Source: JBFFXF01 sp041569895
GTDB taxonomy: Bacteria > Planctomycetota > UBA8108 > JACQVS01
NCBI GenBank assembly: GCA_041569895.1
Contig: JBFFXF010000028.1
Coordinates: 1-39,750 of the forward strand
Direction: 5' to 3'
DNA length: 39,750 nucleotides
Part shown: piece after piece, positions 14,567 to 22,821 of the stretch
Layout: each line of letters opens with the position of its first letter
How positions within the stretch are numbered: position 1 is the stretch's first letter
Notes under the pieces: generated by a model
What the model saw: only the letters and a program-made list of their open reading frames with translations
What the model was told of the DNA's origin: nothing
Databases searched by the model: none
Translations under genes and position numbers: made by a program

Positions 14567-17002
14567 TCAGCGCCGCCGCGTTCTTCGCTCGCTTCCGCGG
14601 GGCGTCTCGCGCGTGCTGGTGTCTTCGGTGAGCACTGCCTTGCCGACGTTCGCGAGGATGTACTCGCGTCGCTTGACCAGGTGCTCGCGGAAGAACGCCA
14701 GGGTCTCGTCGAGTTCGCGGAGGGCCTCCTCCTCGGACTGCTCGCTCATCCTGGCGCGCAGTCGCACCTCGTCCTCGAGCTGCGCCCGCAGCGCCTCGAA
14801 CCTCGGGACGAAGACCTCCTCGGTGTACACACTCCTCGCGAGCTCCTCGAGTCGCGCGAGGTATCGACGCCGGAACTCCGGGTTGGCGAGCAACGGGCGC
14901 GAGATCTCGCCGCCGGGCCGCCACCAGCCGGCGCCGCCACGGCGACCGAAGCCGAAACCGCCGCGGCCCTCGCGCCTGGGCTCCGCGCCGGGTGGAACGT
15001 CGCCCTCCATGCCGAAGGTCAGCGGCATCTCGGCGAACACCTCGTCGCCGCGATTCATGCGATGGCCCCACGTGCTGTCCTGGTCCCACGGGTACATCGT
15101 CCACTTGCCAGTCGCGGTGTCGTGGTAGAGGAAGTAGTTGTTGAAGAACCCGTCCCAGTGAGAGAGCAGCGTGTTGACCGCGAAGTAGTTGATCACCTGG
15201 TCGACGTCGAAGCGCTTCTGGACCACCTCCCAGAGCTCCGCCGGGTCGCCGGTCCGCTCGAGCGCCTCGATGAGCTCGATGAGGTCCTCGTAGCCGTCGT
15301 GGGGATTGGTCTTCTTCTCGTGGCGACGGACGAGGTCCTGGCGCTCGGGCACCTTGCTCGCCGGCGTGAACCGACTGGCCCGATTCGAGCCCTGCCAGAT
15401 GATCTTGTAGAGGTTGCCGCCGTCGACGTCGTGGCGCCGGAAGAACGCGCCGTTGGGCTGCTCGAACACCAGGTGGTACCCGGCGACCTGGCCGTCGATG
15501 AGGACGCGCAGGTAGCCGGCGCGCGGCGTCGCGTTCCCCGCCAGTCGGTAGAGGTCGTACGCGAGCGCCTCGGTGAGGATCGACCGCTCGTTCGGATCGT
15601 GGAGCACGTTGATCGTCGTCATGCCGTCGAGGGGGCGATCGCGGTGCAGTCGCACCTTGTAACCGCTCTTGCGCTCGACGATGTGGACGAAGTCGAAGAG
15701 CCGCGTCTCGCGCGTCTCCGGATCGGTGTAGAGGAACGCCGAGCGACCCCGGGCCGGCAGCGTCGGGCTCGACGAGGTTCCGAAGCGGCCGAAGCCCGGC
15801 CCGCCGAACCCGCGACCGCCGCGATCCCCACGACCGCCACGACCGCCGAACGGTCCGCGGCCCCGATCGCCGTCGTCGAGCTCGGCGCGATGCTCCGGAC
15901 CGAGCACCGCCGCCACCGCCTCGCCGAGCTCAACCTGCATCGCCCGCGCGCGCGCGAACATGGCGCGGAAGTCGCCGTCCTCGAGCCCGTCGCCGAGCGT
16001 CTCGCGCTTCGCCAGGGCCTCGCGGTGAAGCGTGACCAGACGATCGAGCTGCTCGCCCGTCACGCCGGGCAGCATCGCGGCGCGAAAGAGGGATGCCTCG
16101 ACGTTGAACAGGCGCTCGGGGCCGCCGCGGAAGCCGCCGGGGCCGCGCCGGCGCTCGCCGCGTCGATCCGGCCTGCGCTCGTCACCCCGCCGCCCGCGAT
16201 CGCGATCACGATCCGTGCCGCCGAGACCATCGAGGAGGGCGAGGTCATCCGCCGCGACCTCCACGTCGCCGAGAGCCTGCTTCGTCGCGTCGATCAGCCG
16301 TGCGCGCACGGAGGCGAGACGCTCGTCGAGTCCGTCCGCGAACGCGACGACGTCGGTCGCCTTCTCGAGCTCGTCCCGGAGCTCGTCGAGCGCCCCGCTG
16401 GCGGCGCGAAACGCGCCGGCGAGCGCCTCGCGCTTCCCGGCGGACGGCGAACGCTCGAGGACGAGCGCCGCCCAGGCGCGCTCGAGGGCATCGGTCGAGA
16501 GCATGCGCCCGGCGTCCATGCGGGCGCGGTCCTCCGGCGTGAATCGTGGGGCACGGAAGCCGCCGAATCGCCCGCGTTCTCGCGAGCGTCGCTGGTTCTC
16601 GAGGTACTCCCGCGCGCTCCTGAACTCGGCCTCGCCGGCGTTGAAGAACTGAACGACGGGGATGCGCCCCGTGGCGACGGGCTCGCCCACCCAGACCGAC
16701 CTGGCCGGACGGAGCTCGTTCTCGGGCGGCTCGAGGCGCACGGCCCCCGAGGCGTCCGTCGCGCGAAGGCGAATGCGAACGATGCGGTTCGCCGTCTGGC
16801 CGGGGACGGACGCCGAGAAACGATCGCCAGCGCCCCGCTCCATCGACACGGCGATCTCGTCACCCTGGTTGCCGGGCTCGACGACGCGGTAGAGCACCTC
16901 GACCGACTGGAGCTCCGCGCCGCCGCGCTCGACAACGGCCTCGACGCCGATCGCCTCGCCGGGACGGCACACGCCCGGACGGACGGTCAGGCTCCTGACC
17001 AC
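14567..17002 (-). CDS. CotH kinase family protein, 3' part of a TGA-split lamin-tail/CotH gene
   Basis: An 811-residue frame from a GTG at 17002. Its reading frame is really open back to the TGA at 17168-17170. It starts with an immunoglobulin-like stretch (VRSLTVRPGVCRPGEAIGVE, about residues 3-100). A long helical segment with Asp/Arg/Gly-rich low-complexity runs follows (about 110-420). The CotH kinase domain spans about residues 430-745: LHRDRPLDGMTTINVLHDPN, LAYDLYRLAG, AGYHLVFEQPNGAFFRR, YFAVNTLLSHWDGFFNNYFL, and the conserved WTMYPWDQDSTWG. CotH proteins are atypical kinases that phosphorylate secreted proteins. The C-terminal 40 residues are charged. Without the upstream half it would lack a signal peptide and is probably not exported, so the split likely inactivates it unless the TGA is read through or is an error. 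Confidence 0.75.
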   Translation of the reverse strand: MVRSLTVRPGVCRPGEAIGVEAVVERGGAELQSVEVLYRVVEPGNQGDEIAVSMERGAGDRFSASVPGQTANRIVRIRLRATDASGAVRLEPPENELRPARSVWVGEPVATGRIPVVQFFNAGEAEFRSAREYLENQRRSRERGRFGGFRAPRFTPEDRARMDAGRMLSTDALERAWAALVLERSPSAGKREALAGAFRAASGALDELRDELEKATDVVAFADGLDERLASVRARLIDATKQALGDVEVAADDLALLDGLGGTDRDRDRGRRGDERRPDRRGERRRGPGGFRGGPERLFNVEASLFRAAMLPGVTGEQLDRLVTLHREALAKRETLGDGLEDGDFRAMFARARAMQVELGEAVAAVLGPEHRAELDDGDRGRGPFGGRGGRGDRGGRGFGGPGFGRFGTSSSPTLPARGRSAFLYTDPETRETRLFDFVHIVERKSGYKVRLHRDRPLDGMTTINVLHDPNERSILTEALAYDLYRLAGNATPRAGYLRVLIDGQVAGYHLVFEQPNGAFFRRHDVDGGNLYKIIWQGSNRASRFTPASKVPERQDLVRRHEKKTNPHDGYEDLIELIEALERTGDPAELWEVVQKRFDVDQVINYFAVNTLLSHWDGFFNNYFLYHDTATGKWTMYPWDQDSTWGHRMNRGDEVFAEMPLTFGMEGDVPPGAEPRREGRGGFGFGRRGGAGWWRPGGEISRPLLANPEFRRRYLARLEELARSVYTEEVFVPRFEALRAQLEDEVRLRARMSEQSEEEALRELDETLAFFREHLVKRREYILANVGKAVLTEDTSTRETPRGSERRTRRR

Positions 17003-17167
17003 CGGTGGCAGCGATGAAGAATGGCCATGGTTCCTGGCGCCGGGAGTGCCCGCCGGCCTGTCGGAGTCCTCGGAGAGCGGCGAGGGGGCCCAGTTCGCCG
17101 GGCTGCCGGCGGACGATGCGGGACAGATTCGCTCGAGCGACGCGGAGTAGCCATCGGCGGCAAGCGG

Positions 17168-17170
17168 TCA
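17168..17170 (-). other. In-frame TGA replacing a conserved Trp codon
   Basis: The frame of the lamin-tail segment (17551-17171) continues without shift into the CotH frame, and the only interruption is this TGA. The residues on both sides read ADRAP-stop-PLAADGYSASLERI. In lamin-tail/CotH proteins this place typically reads APWP...ADG...SLER, so the codon was almost surely TGG. A single G-to-A change explains it. Other genes here stop normally at TGA, so recoding is unlikely. Confidence 0.85.
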
Positions 17171-17551
17171 CGGCGCCCGATCGGCGTAGGCGACGGACTC
17201 GACCACCTCGCCCCGCGCGTTCGCGAGCGCCAGCGTCTCGCCGCCGTTGGCGAGCGAGCCCTCGAAGACGTCGTACGGCTCGAGATCGTAGAGCTCCTCG
17301 AGCAGCCCGCGGTTCGAGGCCAGGACGAGATGGCCACCGGCGGCGATGGTCGCGCCCTCGGGAAACGTGTAGCGGATTCCCGCGGTGAACGTCCACCCGG
17401 CGAGGTCGACGGCGGCATCGCCGGGATTGTGGAGCTCGACGTACTCGACGTCGAGGTCATCCGGCGCGTGGTAGAGGATCTCGTTGATCACCGCCCCGGG
17501 AGCCGACGGGGCGTCGGCCAGGAGCGCGAGGGCGAGGAGAAGAGTGGTCAT
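17168..17551 (-). CDS. Lamin-tail domain segment with signal peptide, 5' part of the TGA-split gene
   Basis: A 127-residue frame from the ATG at 17551. Residues 1-18 form a signal peptide (MTTLLLALALLADAPSAPGA). Then comes a lamin-tail domain: VINEILYHAPDDLDVEYVEL, HNPGDAAVDLAGWTF, RYTFPEGATIAAGGHLVLAS and GGETLALANARGEVVESVAY. This arrangement (signal, lamin-tail, CotH) is standard for planctomycetal CotH proteins. The intact gene would span 14567-17551 (994 codons before the final stop, one of them the TGA). If translation ends at the TGA, only a small exported lamin-tail protein is made. It lies 156 bp after the DUF1501 gene on the same strand. Confidence 0.75.
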   Translation of the reverse strand: MTTLLLALALLADAPSAPGAVINEILYHAPDDLDVEYVELHNPGDAAVDLAGWTFTAGIRYTFPEGATIAAGGHLVLASNRGLLEELYDLEPYDVFEGSLANGGETLALANARGEVVESVAYADRAP

Positions 17552-17674
17552 GGTCTGCCTGCTGTTTCCGCGGAGGCCAGGTGAGCGGACCGCGCGCGCG
17601 GCCCGGATCTCGACTCGACGGGGGGCTCCCCGGATTGGTGTCGCCGCTCGGGGCGATTTCGCCGGGCAATTCTT

Positions 17675-17707
17675 CGCGTTTTCTTGACCGGAGGTCAAGA
17701 AAACGCG
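17675..17707. terminator. Perfect 15-bp inverted repeat after the DUF1501 gene
   Basis: CGCGTTTTCTTGACC (17675-17689) pairs perfectly with 17693-17707 around the loop GGA, and the repeat abuts the DUF1501 stop codon (17708-17710). It would form a very stable hairpin in either transcript. There is no U-tract after the stem, so it is not a textbook intrinsic terminator. It may attenuate transcription into the lamin-tail gene or protect the 3' end of the mRNA. Confidence 0.5.
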
Positions 17708-19012
17708 TCACACCAGGTCCACCGGCGGCTTGCCGCGGTCGAGCATGTAGACCGGGCGGCCGCTCTGGTCGAGGAACTGGATGTCCGGCGGGATGCCGAG
17801 GACGTGGAAGACCGTCGCCATCAGGTCCTGCGGCGTCACCGGCGCGCTCGCCGGGACCTCGATCTTGCGCGACGACTCGCCGACGACGCCGCCCATCTGG
17901 AGGCCGCCGCCGGAGAGCGCCAGCGTGCTGAGCGGCGCCCAGTGGTCGCGTCCCGCGTTGCGGTTCACCTTCGGCGTGCGGCCGAACTCGCCGGTGATGA
18001 CGAGCAGGATGTTCTGGTCGAGGCCACGGTGGTGCACGTCGTTGATGAACGCGGCGACCGCCCGGTCGAGCTCCGGGCTGCGCTTCTCCATCGCGTTCTT
18101 GATCTTGCCGTGCATGTCCCAGCCGCCGTAGTGGATGGTGACGAAGCCGCAGCCCGCCTCGCAGAGCCGTCGCGCCAGGAGCATCTTCTGTCCGAGGCCC
18201 TTGCCGTACGCGTCGACGACGCGCGGGTCCTCGCCGCGGAGATCGAAGGCGGCCGGCGCCTTGCCGAGGACGAGCTCGAACGCCATCGACTCGAAGTGGT
18301 CGAGTCCGTCGAGCGTTCCGTCGGAGTCGACACGACGATTGATGCGGTCGAGCGACTCGAGCAAAGAGCGCCGGTCGCCGAAACGGCTGGCCGGCACCGA
18401 CAGGTTCATGTTGCGGCGCGCCTCGCCGTTGGAGTCGAACGGGGCGCAGTCGGTGCCGAGGAACGCCGGCCCGTCGGACGAGATGCGGCCGAGCCGGATG
18501 TAGGTCGGCATGCCGGTGACCTGGTGGTTCGAACCGCGCGTGCGCGCCAGGATCGATCCGAGCGATGGGCGCGACGCCACGCCGCCGTTGTCGACGGTCC
18601 GGTTGTTGTACCCGGTCATCAGCCAGTGCGTGCCGCCGCCGTGGCCGCTGTTCTTGTGCGCGAAGGAGCGCACGAACGCCATGCGGTCGCCGACCCTGGC
18701 CATCTTCGGGAAGGTGCCACCGATCGACACGCCGGGCACGTTCGTCCTCGCCTCGCCGGTGACGCTGCGATACTCGCTCGGCGCCGTGAGCTTGGGGTCG
18801 AACGTCTCGACGTGCGTCGGGCCGCCGCCGAGCCACAGCCACACGACCGAGGTGTCGCGCGTGCGGTATCCGGCGGCGGCGGCGCGGGCCCGGGACTCGA
18901 GGAGCGCGGCGAGTGTCAGGCTGCCCAGTCCGAGCGCCCCGACGCGCAGCACGTCGCGCCGGAGGACCCCATCGCAGTCACGGTTCAGACGGTCGGAGAC
19001 GAGACTCAGCAT
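17708..19012 (-). CDS. DUF1501 domain-containing protein with Tat-type signal
   Basis: A 434-residue member of the DUF1501 family (alkaline-phosphatase-like fold), abundant in planctomycetes and of unsettled function. I start it at the ATG at 19012. An upstream in-frame Met (19090) adds a low-quality leader. A twin-arginine-like signal is present (VLRRDVLRVGALGLGSLTL, residues about 16-35). Family hallmarks follow: SVVWLWLGGGPTHVETFDPK (about 54-73), GTFPKMARVGDRMAFVRSF, KNSGHGGGTHWLMTGY, VTIHYGGWDMHGKIKNAM, LVITGEFGRTPKVN with GRDHW, and the C-terminal QDLMATVFHVLGI with DQSGRPVYML. DUF1501 genes usually pair with DUF1549/DUF1553 cytochrome-like genes, but here the same-strand neighbour is a lamin-tail/CotH gene. 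It is probably exported folded. Confidence 0.9.
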   Translation of the reverse strand: MLSLVSDRLNRDCDGVLRRDVLRVGALGLGSLTLAALLESRARAAAAGYRTRDTSVVWLWLGGGPTHVETFDPKLTAPSEYRSVTGEARTNVPGVSIGGTFPKMARVGDRMAFVRSFAHKNSGHGGGTHWLMTGYNNRTVDNGGVASRPSLGSILARTRGSNHQVTGMPTYIRLGRISSDGPAFLGTDCAPFDSNGEARRNMNLSVPASRFGDRRSLLESLDRINRRVDSDGTLDGLDHFESMAFELVLGKAPAAFDLRGEDPRVVDAYGKGLGQKMLLARRLCEAGCGFVTIHYGGWDMHGKIKNAMEKRSPELDRAVAAFINDVHHRGLDQNILLVITGEFGRTPKVNRNAGRDHWAPLSTLALSGGGLQMGGVVGESSRKIEVPASAPVTPQDLMATVFHVLGIPPDIQFLDQSGRPVYMLDRGKPPVDLV

Positions 19013-19302
19013 CGGACACCCCCCGTCGTCTCGCGAACCGACTGCTGCCCGCCGGACTCGCGTCTCTGCGACTCCGCGTGGACTCATCACCGGAAGACCG
19101 CCGGCAGCGGTCGATCTCCCGGCGCTGGCGACTCACCCCCCATCGAACGGGCAAATCGCGCCGGGCTCAAAGAAAAACTGGGTCAAATTACGGCGGCGCG
19201 GGCGGTTCCGAAAAAAAATCCGGTCCCGGCGTCATGGTTTCCCCCGAACGGGATCCATCACACTGGAGGCGGCACACGGGGCCCCCTTCAGAGGAGTGCA
19301 CC

Positions 19303-21126
19303 ATGGAACGATGTCACCGCGGTTCGACCGTGCTCACCTCCGCCATCTGCCTGGGCGCCGCGCTGTCCGTCCTCGTCTCCCCGCGCCCGGCGCCAGCCCA
19401 GTCGACGCCCCAGCCGCAGGTCGGACTGGCTCCCCTGACCGAGCTCGAGGGCGAGCTTTACAAGGGCGCGCCGGGAGGGCTCTATCCCGGCGGCCACGAC
19501 GAGCTGCCCGAAGCGCATCCGCACTTCGAGGCGGCCATGGAGATGGCGCGGCAGATCGTGCCGCTGGATCGGGACGGCGACCCGGATTCGACCGCCGGCA
19601 AGGTGGTGATGGTTTCGATCGGCATGTCGAACACCACTCACGAGTTCGCCGTCTTCGAGCGCCGGGAGGACCTCAACGAGAGTCGCAACGCGAAGCTCGT
19701 CATCGTCAATGGCGCCAAGGGCGGCAAGTCGTCCTGTCTCATCGCTGATCGAGGCGACGACTACTGGCAGACGGTCATGGGTCGGCTGGACGCGCTCGGC
19801 CTCGGTCGCAGGCAGGTCCAGGTCGCCTGGCTGAAGGAGGGCGTGCCGGTCAACCTCCAGGAGTGCGGCGACCCGGATCCCGTCACCTGCGAACCCGGTC
19901 TGCCGTCGTTCTGTCCGCACACCGAGCGGCTGCACGGCGATCTGCGTACGATCGCCGGGAACCTTCGCTTCTTCTTTCCCAACCTGCGCCTCTGCTACCT
20001 CTCCAGCCGCACCTACGGCGGCTGGGACCCGGACGAGCCCGACAACTACGAGTCCGCCTTCGCCGTGAGATGGGTCATCGAGGACCAGATGGCGGGCGAT
20101 CCCGACCTCAACCACGACCCGCGGAGAGGTGAGGTGAAGGCGCCGCTGCTTCTGTGGGGCCCCTACCTCTGGGCGGACGGGACGAGCCCCAGGCGGGACG
20201 GCCTCACCTGGGAGCAGGCGGACTTCGAGCCCGATGGCCGTCACCCGTCCCCGAGCGGCGAGGAAAAGGTCGCCGCGATGCTCTCCGACTTCTTCGCCGC
20301 CGATCCCACTGCGCAGCCGTGGTTCCCCGCGCGCTCGGGCCACTCCCTGCAAGCGATCGACGCCACGGACGACGCCACGGTGGACTCCGACCGTCCCGAC
20401 GAGCCTTTCGGGACGACGACCGAGCTGTACGCGAGCGGCGGCCAGGAGCCTCTCCGGAACGTCTACCTTCGCTTCGACCTCTCCGATCTCGACCGCCCGG
20501 TGCTCTTCGCCAAGCTGAGCCTCCGCGTCACGACTCGAGGGGTCGGCGGAGGCGAGGTCAGCGTCGTCAGCGACACCGACTGGAGCGAGGAGACCATCAC
20601 CTTTGAGAACGCTCCGTCCATCGATCCCGGCACGATCGCCGAGGTCCCCGCGTCGACCAGGGACGGCACTTTCTCCGCGGACGTGACCGGGGCGGTGAAC
20701 GACGCAATCGGCGGCCCGATCAGCTTCGCCCTGACCACCCGGGGGAACACAAGCTACCACAGCCGGGAGAGCGGCCAGCCACCGCGATTGATTCTTGTCA
20801 CCGCGCGCCGCGAGGGCGGACGCCAGATCCCCGGGGATTGCAATCAGGACGGCGCCGTCGACATCTCGGATGCGCTCTGCATCTTCGGATTCCTCTTTCT
20901 GGGCAGTCCGGGATCACTGCCCTGCGGTGACGGCTCGGGTGCGCATCCGGGCAACGTCGCCCTCATCGACTGGCAGCCCGACGGCGCCATCGATCTCTCC
21001 GACGGCGTCGCCATGCTCCAGTTCCTCTTCAGCGGTGGCCCGCGGCACCCGCTGGCCGTTCCCGGACGGGAGACCTCCGCGTGTGTCCCGATTCGCGGCT
21101 GTCCGGAGAACGGGCCGTGTCGTTAA
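19303..21126 (+). CDS. Secreted SGNH hydrolase-like protein with DNRLRE and dockerin-like domains
   Basis: A 607-residue exported protein. The ATG at 19303 follows GAGGAG at six bases and opens a signal peptide ending near residue 33 (PAPAQS). Residues about 100-330 resemble an SGNH/GDSL esterase: GMSN at 107-110 (candidate nucleophile S109) and a late DGRH at 311-314 fitting the Asp-x-x-His block (D311, H314). Residues about 345-500 are a DNRLRE-type beta-sandwich (VYLRFDLSDL..., AKLSLRVTTRG, DTDWSEETITFENAP), a module known to bind glycans in some proteins. Two dockerin-like EF-hands end the protein (GDCNQDGAVDISDALCIFGF; QPDGAIDLSDGVAMLQF). Deacylation of a polysaccharide is plausible but unproven. 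The next gene starts 56 bp downstream. Confidence 0.8.
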   Translation: MERCHRGSTVLTSAICLGAALSVLVSPRPAPAQSTPQPQVGLAPLTELEGELYKGAPGGLYPGGHDELPEAHPHFEAAMEMARQIVPLDRDGDPDSTAGKVVMVSIGMSNTTHEFAVFERREDLNESRNAKLVIVNGAKGGKSSCLIADRGDDYWQTVMGRLDALGLGRRQVQVAWLKEGVPVNLQECGDPDPVTCEPGLPSFCPHTERLHGDLRTIAGNLRFFFPNLRLCYLSSRTYGGWDPDEPDNYESAFAVRWVIEDQMAGDPDLNHDPRRGEVKAPLLLWGPYLWADGTSPRRDGLTWEQADFEPDGRHPSPSGEEKVAAMLSDFFAADPTAQPWFPARSGHSLQAIDATDDATVDSDRPDEPFGTTTELYASGGQEPLRNVYLRFDLSDLDRPVLFAKLSLRVTTRGVGGGEVSVVSDTDWSEETITFENAPSIDPGTIAEVPASTRDGTFSADVTGAVNDAIGGPISFALTTRGNTSYHSRESGQPPRLILVTARREGGRQIPGDCNQDGAVDISDALCIFGFLFLGSPGSLPCGDGSGAHPGNVALIDWQPDGAIDLSDGVAMLQFLFSGGPRHPLAVPGRETSACVPIRGCPENGPCR

Positions 21127-21182
21127 AATGGCGATCAGGGTCGGCTCGCCAGACAAGGGCAACTGACAGAGGGAGGCCACAG

Positions 21183-22814
21183 ATGAGACGTCTCCTCATC
21201 GTCGCGCTGTTGATCAATACACTGCTGCTTGTGGGCCTGGTCGGCCGTGAGATGGGAGTCTTCGCGCAGGCGGGGGCGGGTGGACCGGCGACGGACGAGC
21301 GCTTCTGCGCGGACGCCAACGGAGATGGCGCCATCGATCTCTCCGACGCCGTCACCATTCTCAATCACCTGTTCACGGGTCAGGGCACGCCGCCGTACTG
21401 CATCGCCCAGGAGATCTCCCTGGCGAGCATGGAAGACCGTCTGGTGAAGCTGGCCGAGCGGGTGGATGCCCTGGCGGAGAAGCCGAGCCTCTCGCCGGAG
21501 CACGAGGAGATCCTCGGCCACATCGGCCTCGTCGAGCTTCCCGACGGACGCGGAGGCCAGACGAAGACGATCCAGTACAGCGGCGTCAACCTGCAGATCG
21601 TCAACGGCGAGGGGAAGACCGCGACGGCCAACGGAGCCGGCAACCTCATCATCGGCTATCAAGAAGCTCGGGGCGCGGCAAGCCCGGATCCGGACAACAC
21701 GCGTACCGGGTCCCACAACCTCGTCGTCGGGGCGAAGCACAGCTATCGCTCCTACGGAGGTCTCGTCGCGGGGTTTCACAACACCGTCTCGGGACCCCAT
21801 GCGAGCGTCAGCGGAGGCGCCGGGAACCGGGCCAGCGGTCTCGCCGCCACGGTCAGCGGAGGAGCGGGAAACCTGGCGAGGTCCTCCCACTCCGTGTCGA
21901 CCGAACGAGGAGACGAGGCGTCGAGGTGTGCGTACGCAGCGCTCGCCGGCTCGGATTCGTGCCCGCCGTGCTTCGCGCTCGTCGATGAGAGCACGCTTCT
22001 CGGCAGAGCCGAGTTCGTGAGTGGCGGCGCCGCTCGGGGCCGCGTCGGGATCCAGCGGCCGCTCCCCGGAGAGATCGACAAGGCAATCGAATCGGTGACC
22101 TACGACGAGCTCACCCTGCGGACGGGCCTGTCGATGGAGCCCGGGTTCTACGACTGGATCAACTCGTCGTTGACGAGACAGTTCGAGCGAAGGGACGGGA
22201 GCATCCTCGTGTGCGACTCCGCGGCGCGGAGCCTCGAGAGACGCGACTTCCGGGAGGGACTGATCACGGAGATCACCATCCCGGCTCTCGATGCGCGGGA
22301 CTCCGGCCGCGGGGCGCTGACGGTCAAGATCGCTCCGGAGACCGTTCAGGTGACCCCCGGTGATCGATCCGTCATCCAGCTTCCGCGGGAGACTCCCGCG
22401 AGAGCCTGGCGCGTGCCGAACTTCAGGGTCGAGCTGGGATCTCTGCCCACCGACGACGTCGTCCGGGTCGACTCGTTGACCGCGACCGTGGCCGGTGGGG
22501 AAGGCGGACCGCTCGGATCTCCGCCCGAGCTGGCGGTGTCGAACCTCGGGCTGACGATGGTGTTCAGCAAGGCAACGTTCGACGAGTGGCGCGATTGGTC
22601 ACTTGCATTCGTCACCGCCGCCGGACAGTCGGACGCGGAGGTGAGCGGGGGCGTGAAGGTGTTCGCTCCCGACCAGACCGAGCTCTTTGTCATCCATCTG
22701 GCCGGCGTCGGCCTGGTGTCCTTGGCGCTCGACTCTACCGACACTGACGCTTCGGGCGCCCAGACCTTCAGGGTCGAGCTCTACGTCGAGAGCATGAACC
22801 TCGAGATCAAGTGA
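21183..22814 (+). CDS. Secreted fusion: dockerin repeat, YadA-like head repeats, tail-tube-like domains
   Basis: A 543-residue protein from an ATG with GGGAGG six bases upstream. A hydrophobic N-terminus (LLIVALLINTLLLVGLVG) serves as signal or anchor. One dockerin-like EF-hand (ADANGDGAIDLSDAVTILNH, about 40-60) and a short coiled coil (about 80-97) follow. Residues about 120-240 match the beta-solenoid 'GVNLQIVNG...NGAGNLIIGY...TGSHNLVVG...SGGAGNRASG' repeats of YadA-like heads, here with few repeats. Residues about 300-385 and 415-543 resemble the two halves of phage-tail-tube-like (gp19-type) proteins: TYDELTLRTGLSMEPGFYDW, LITEITIPALDA, NFRVELGSL, ELYVESMNLEI. This assignment rests on recalled family patterns, not a search. 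The next gene, a kinase, begins seven bases after the stop, so co-expression is likely. Confidence 0.7.
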   Translation: MRRLLIVALLINTLLLVGLVGREMGVFAQAGAGGPATDERFCADANGDGAIDLSDAVTILNHLFTGQGTPPYCIAQEISLASMEDRLVKLAERVDALAEKPSLSPEHEEILGHIGLVELPDGRGGQTKTIQYSGVNLQIVNGEGKTATANGAGNLIIGYQEARGAASPDPDNTRTGSHNLVVGAKHSYRSYGGLVAGFHNTVSGPHASVSGGAGNRASGLAATVSGGAGNLARSSHSVSTERGDEASRCAYAALAGSDSCPPCFALVDESTLLGRAEFVSGGAARGRVGIQRPLPGEIDKAIESVTYDELTLRTGLSMEPGFYDWINSSLTRQFERRDGSILVCDSAARSLERRDFREGLITEITIPALDARDSGRGALTVKIAPETVQVTPGDRSVIQLPRETPARAWRVPNFRVELGSLPTDDVVRVDSLTATVAGGEGGPLGSPPELAVSNLGLTMVFSKATFDEWRDWSLAFVTAAGQSDAEVSGGVKVFAPDQTELFVIHLAGVGLVSLALDSTDTDASGAQTFRVELYVESMNLEIK

Positions 22815-22821
22815 ACCCCCG

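Noticed and set aside
14681..17017. A 778-codon plus-strand frame over the CotH gene
   Set aside because: Shadow of the CotH frame with no recognisable domain.
17168..17170. TGA recoded as Trp or selenocysteine
   Set aside because: Several neighbours, such as the dodecin and the small gene at 4315, end at TGA, and no selenocysteine element or catalytic context is apparent. A simple TGG-to-TGA change is more economical.
21183..22814. Prophage or contractile injection system locus
   Set aside because: Only tail-tube-like domains are seen, in an exported fusion. No sheath, baseplate, capsid, terminase or integrase genes are in the window.
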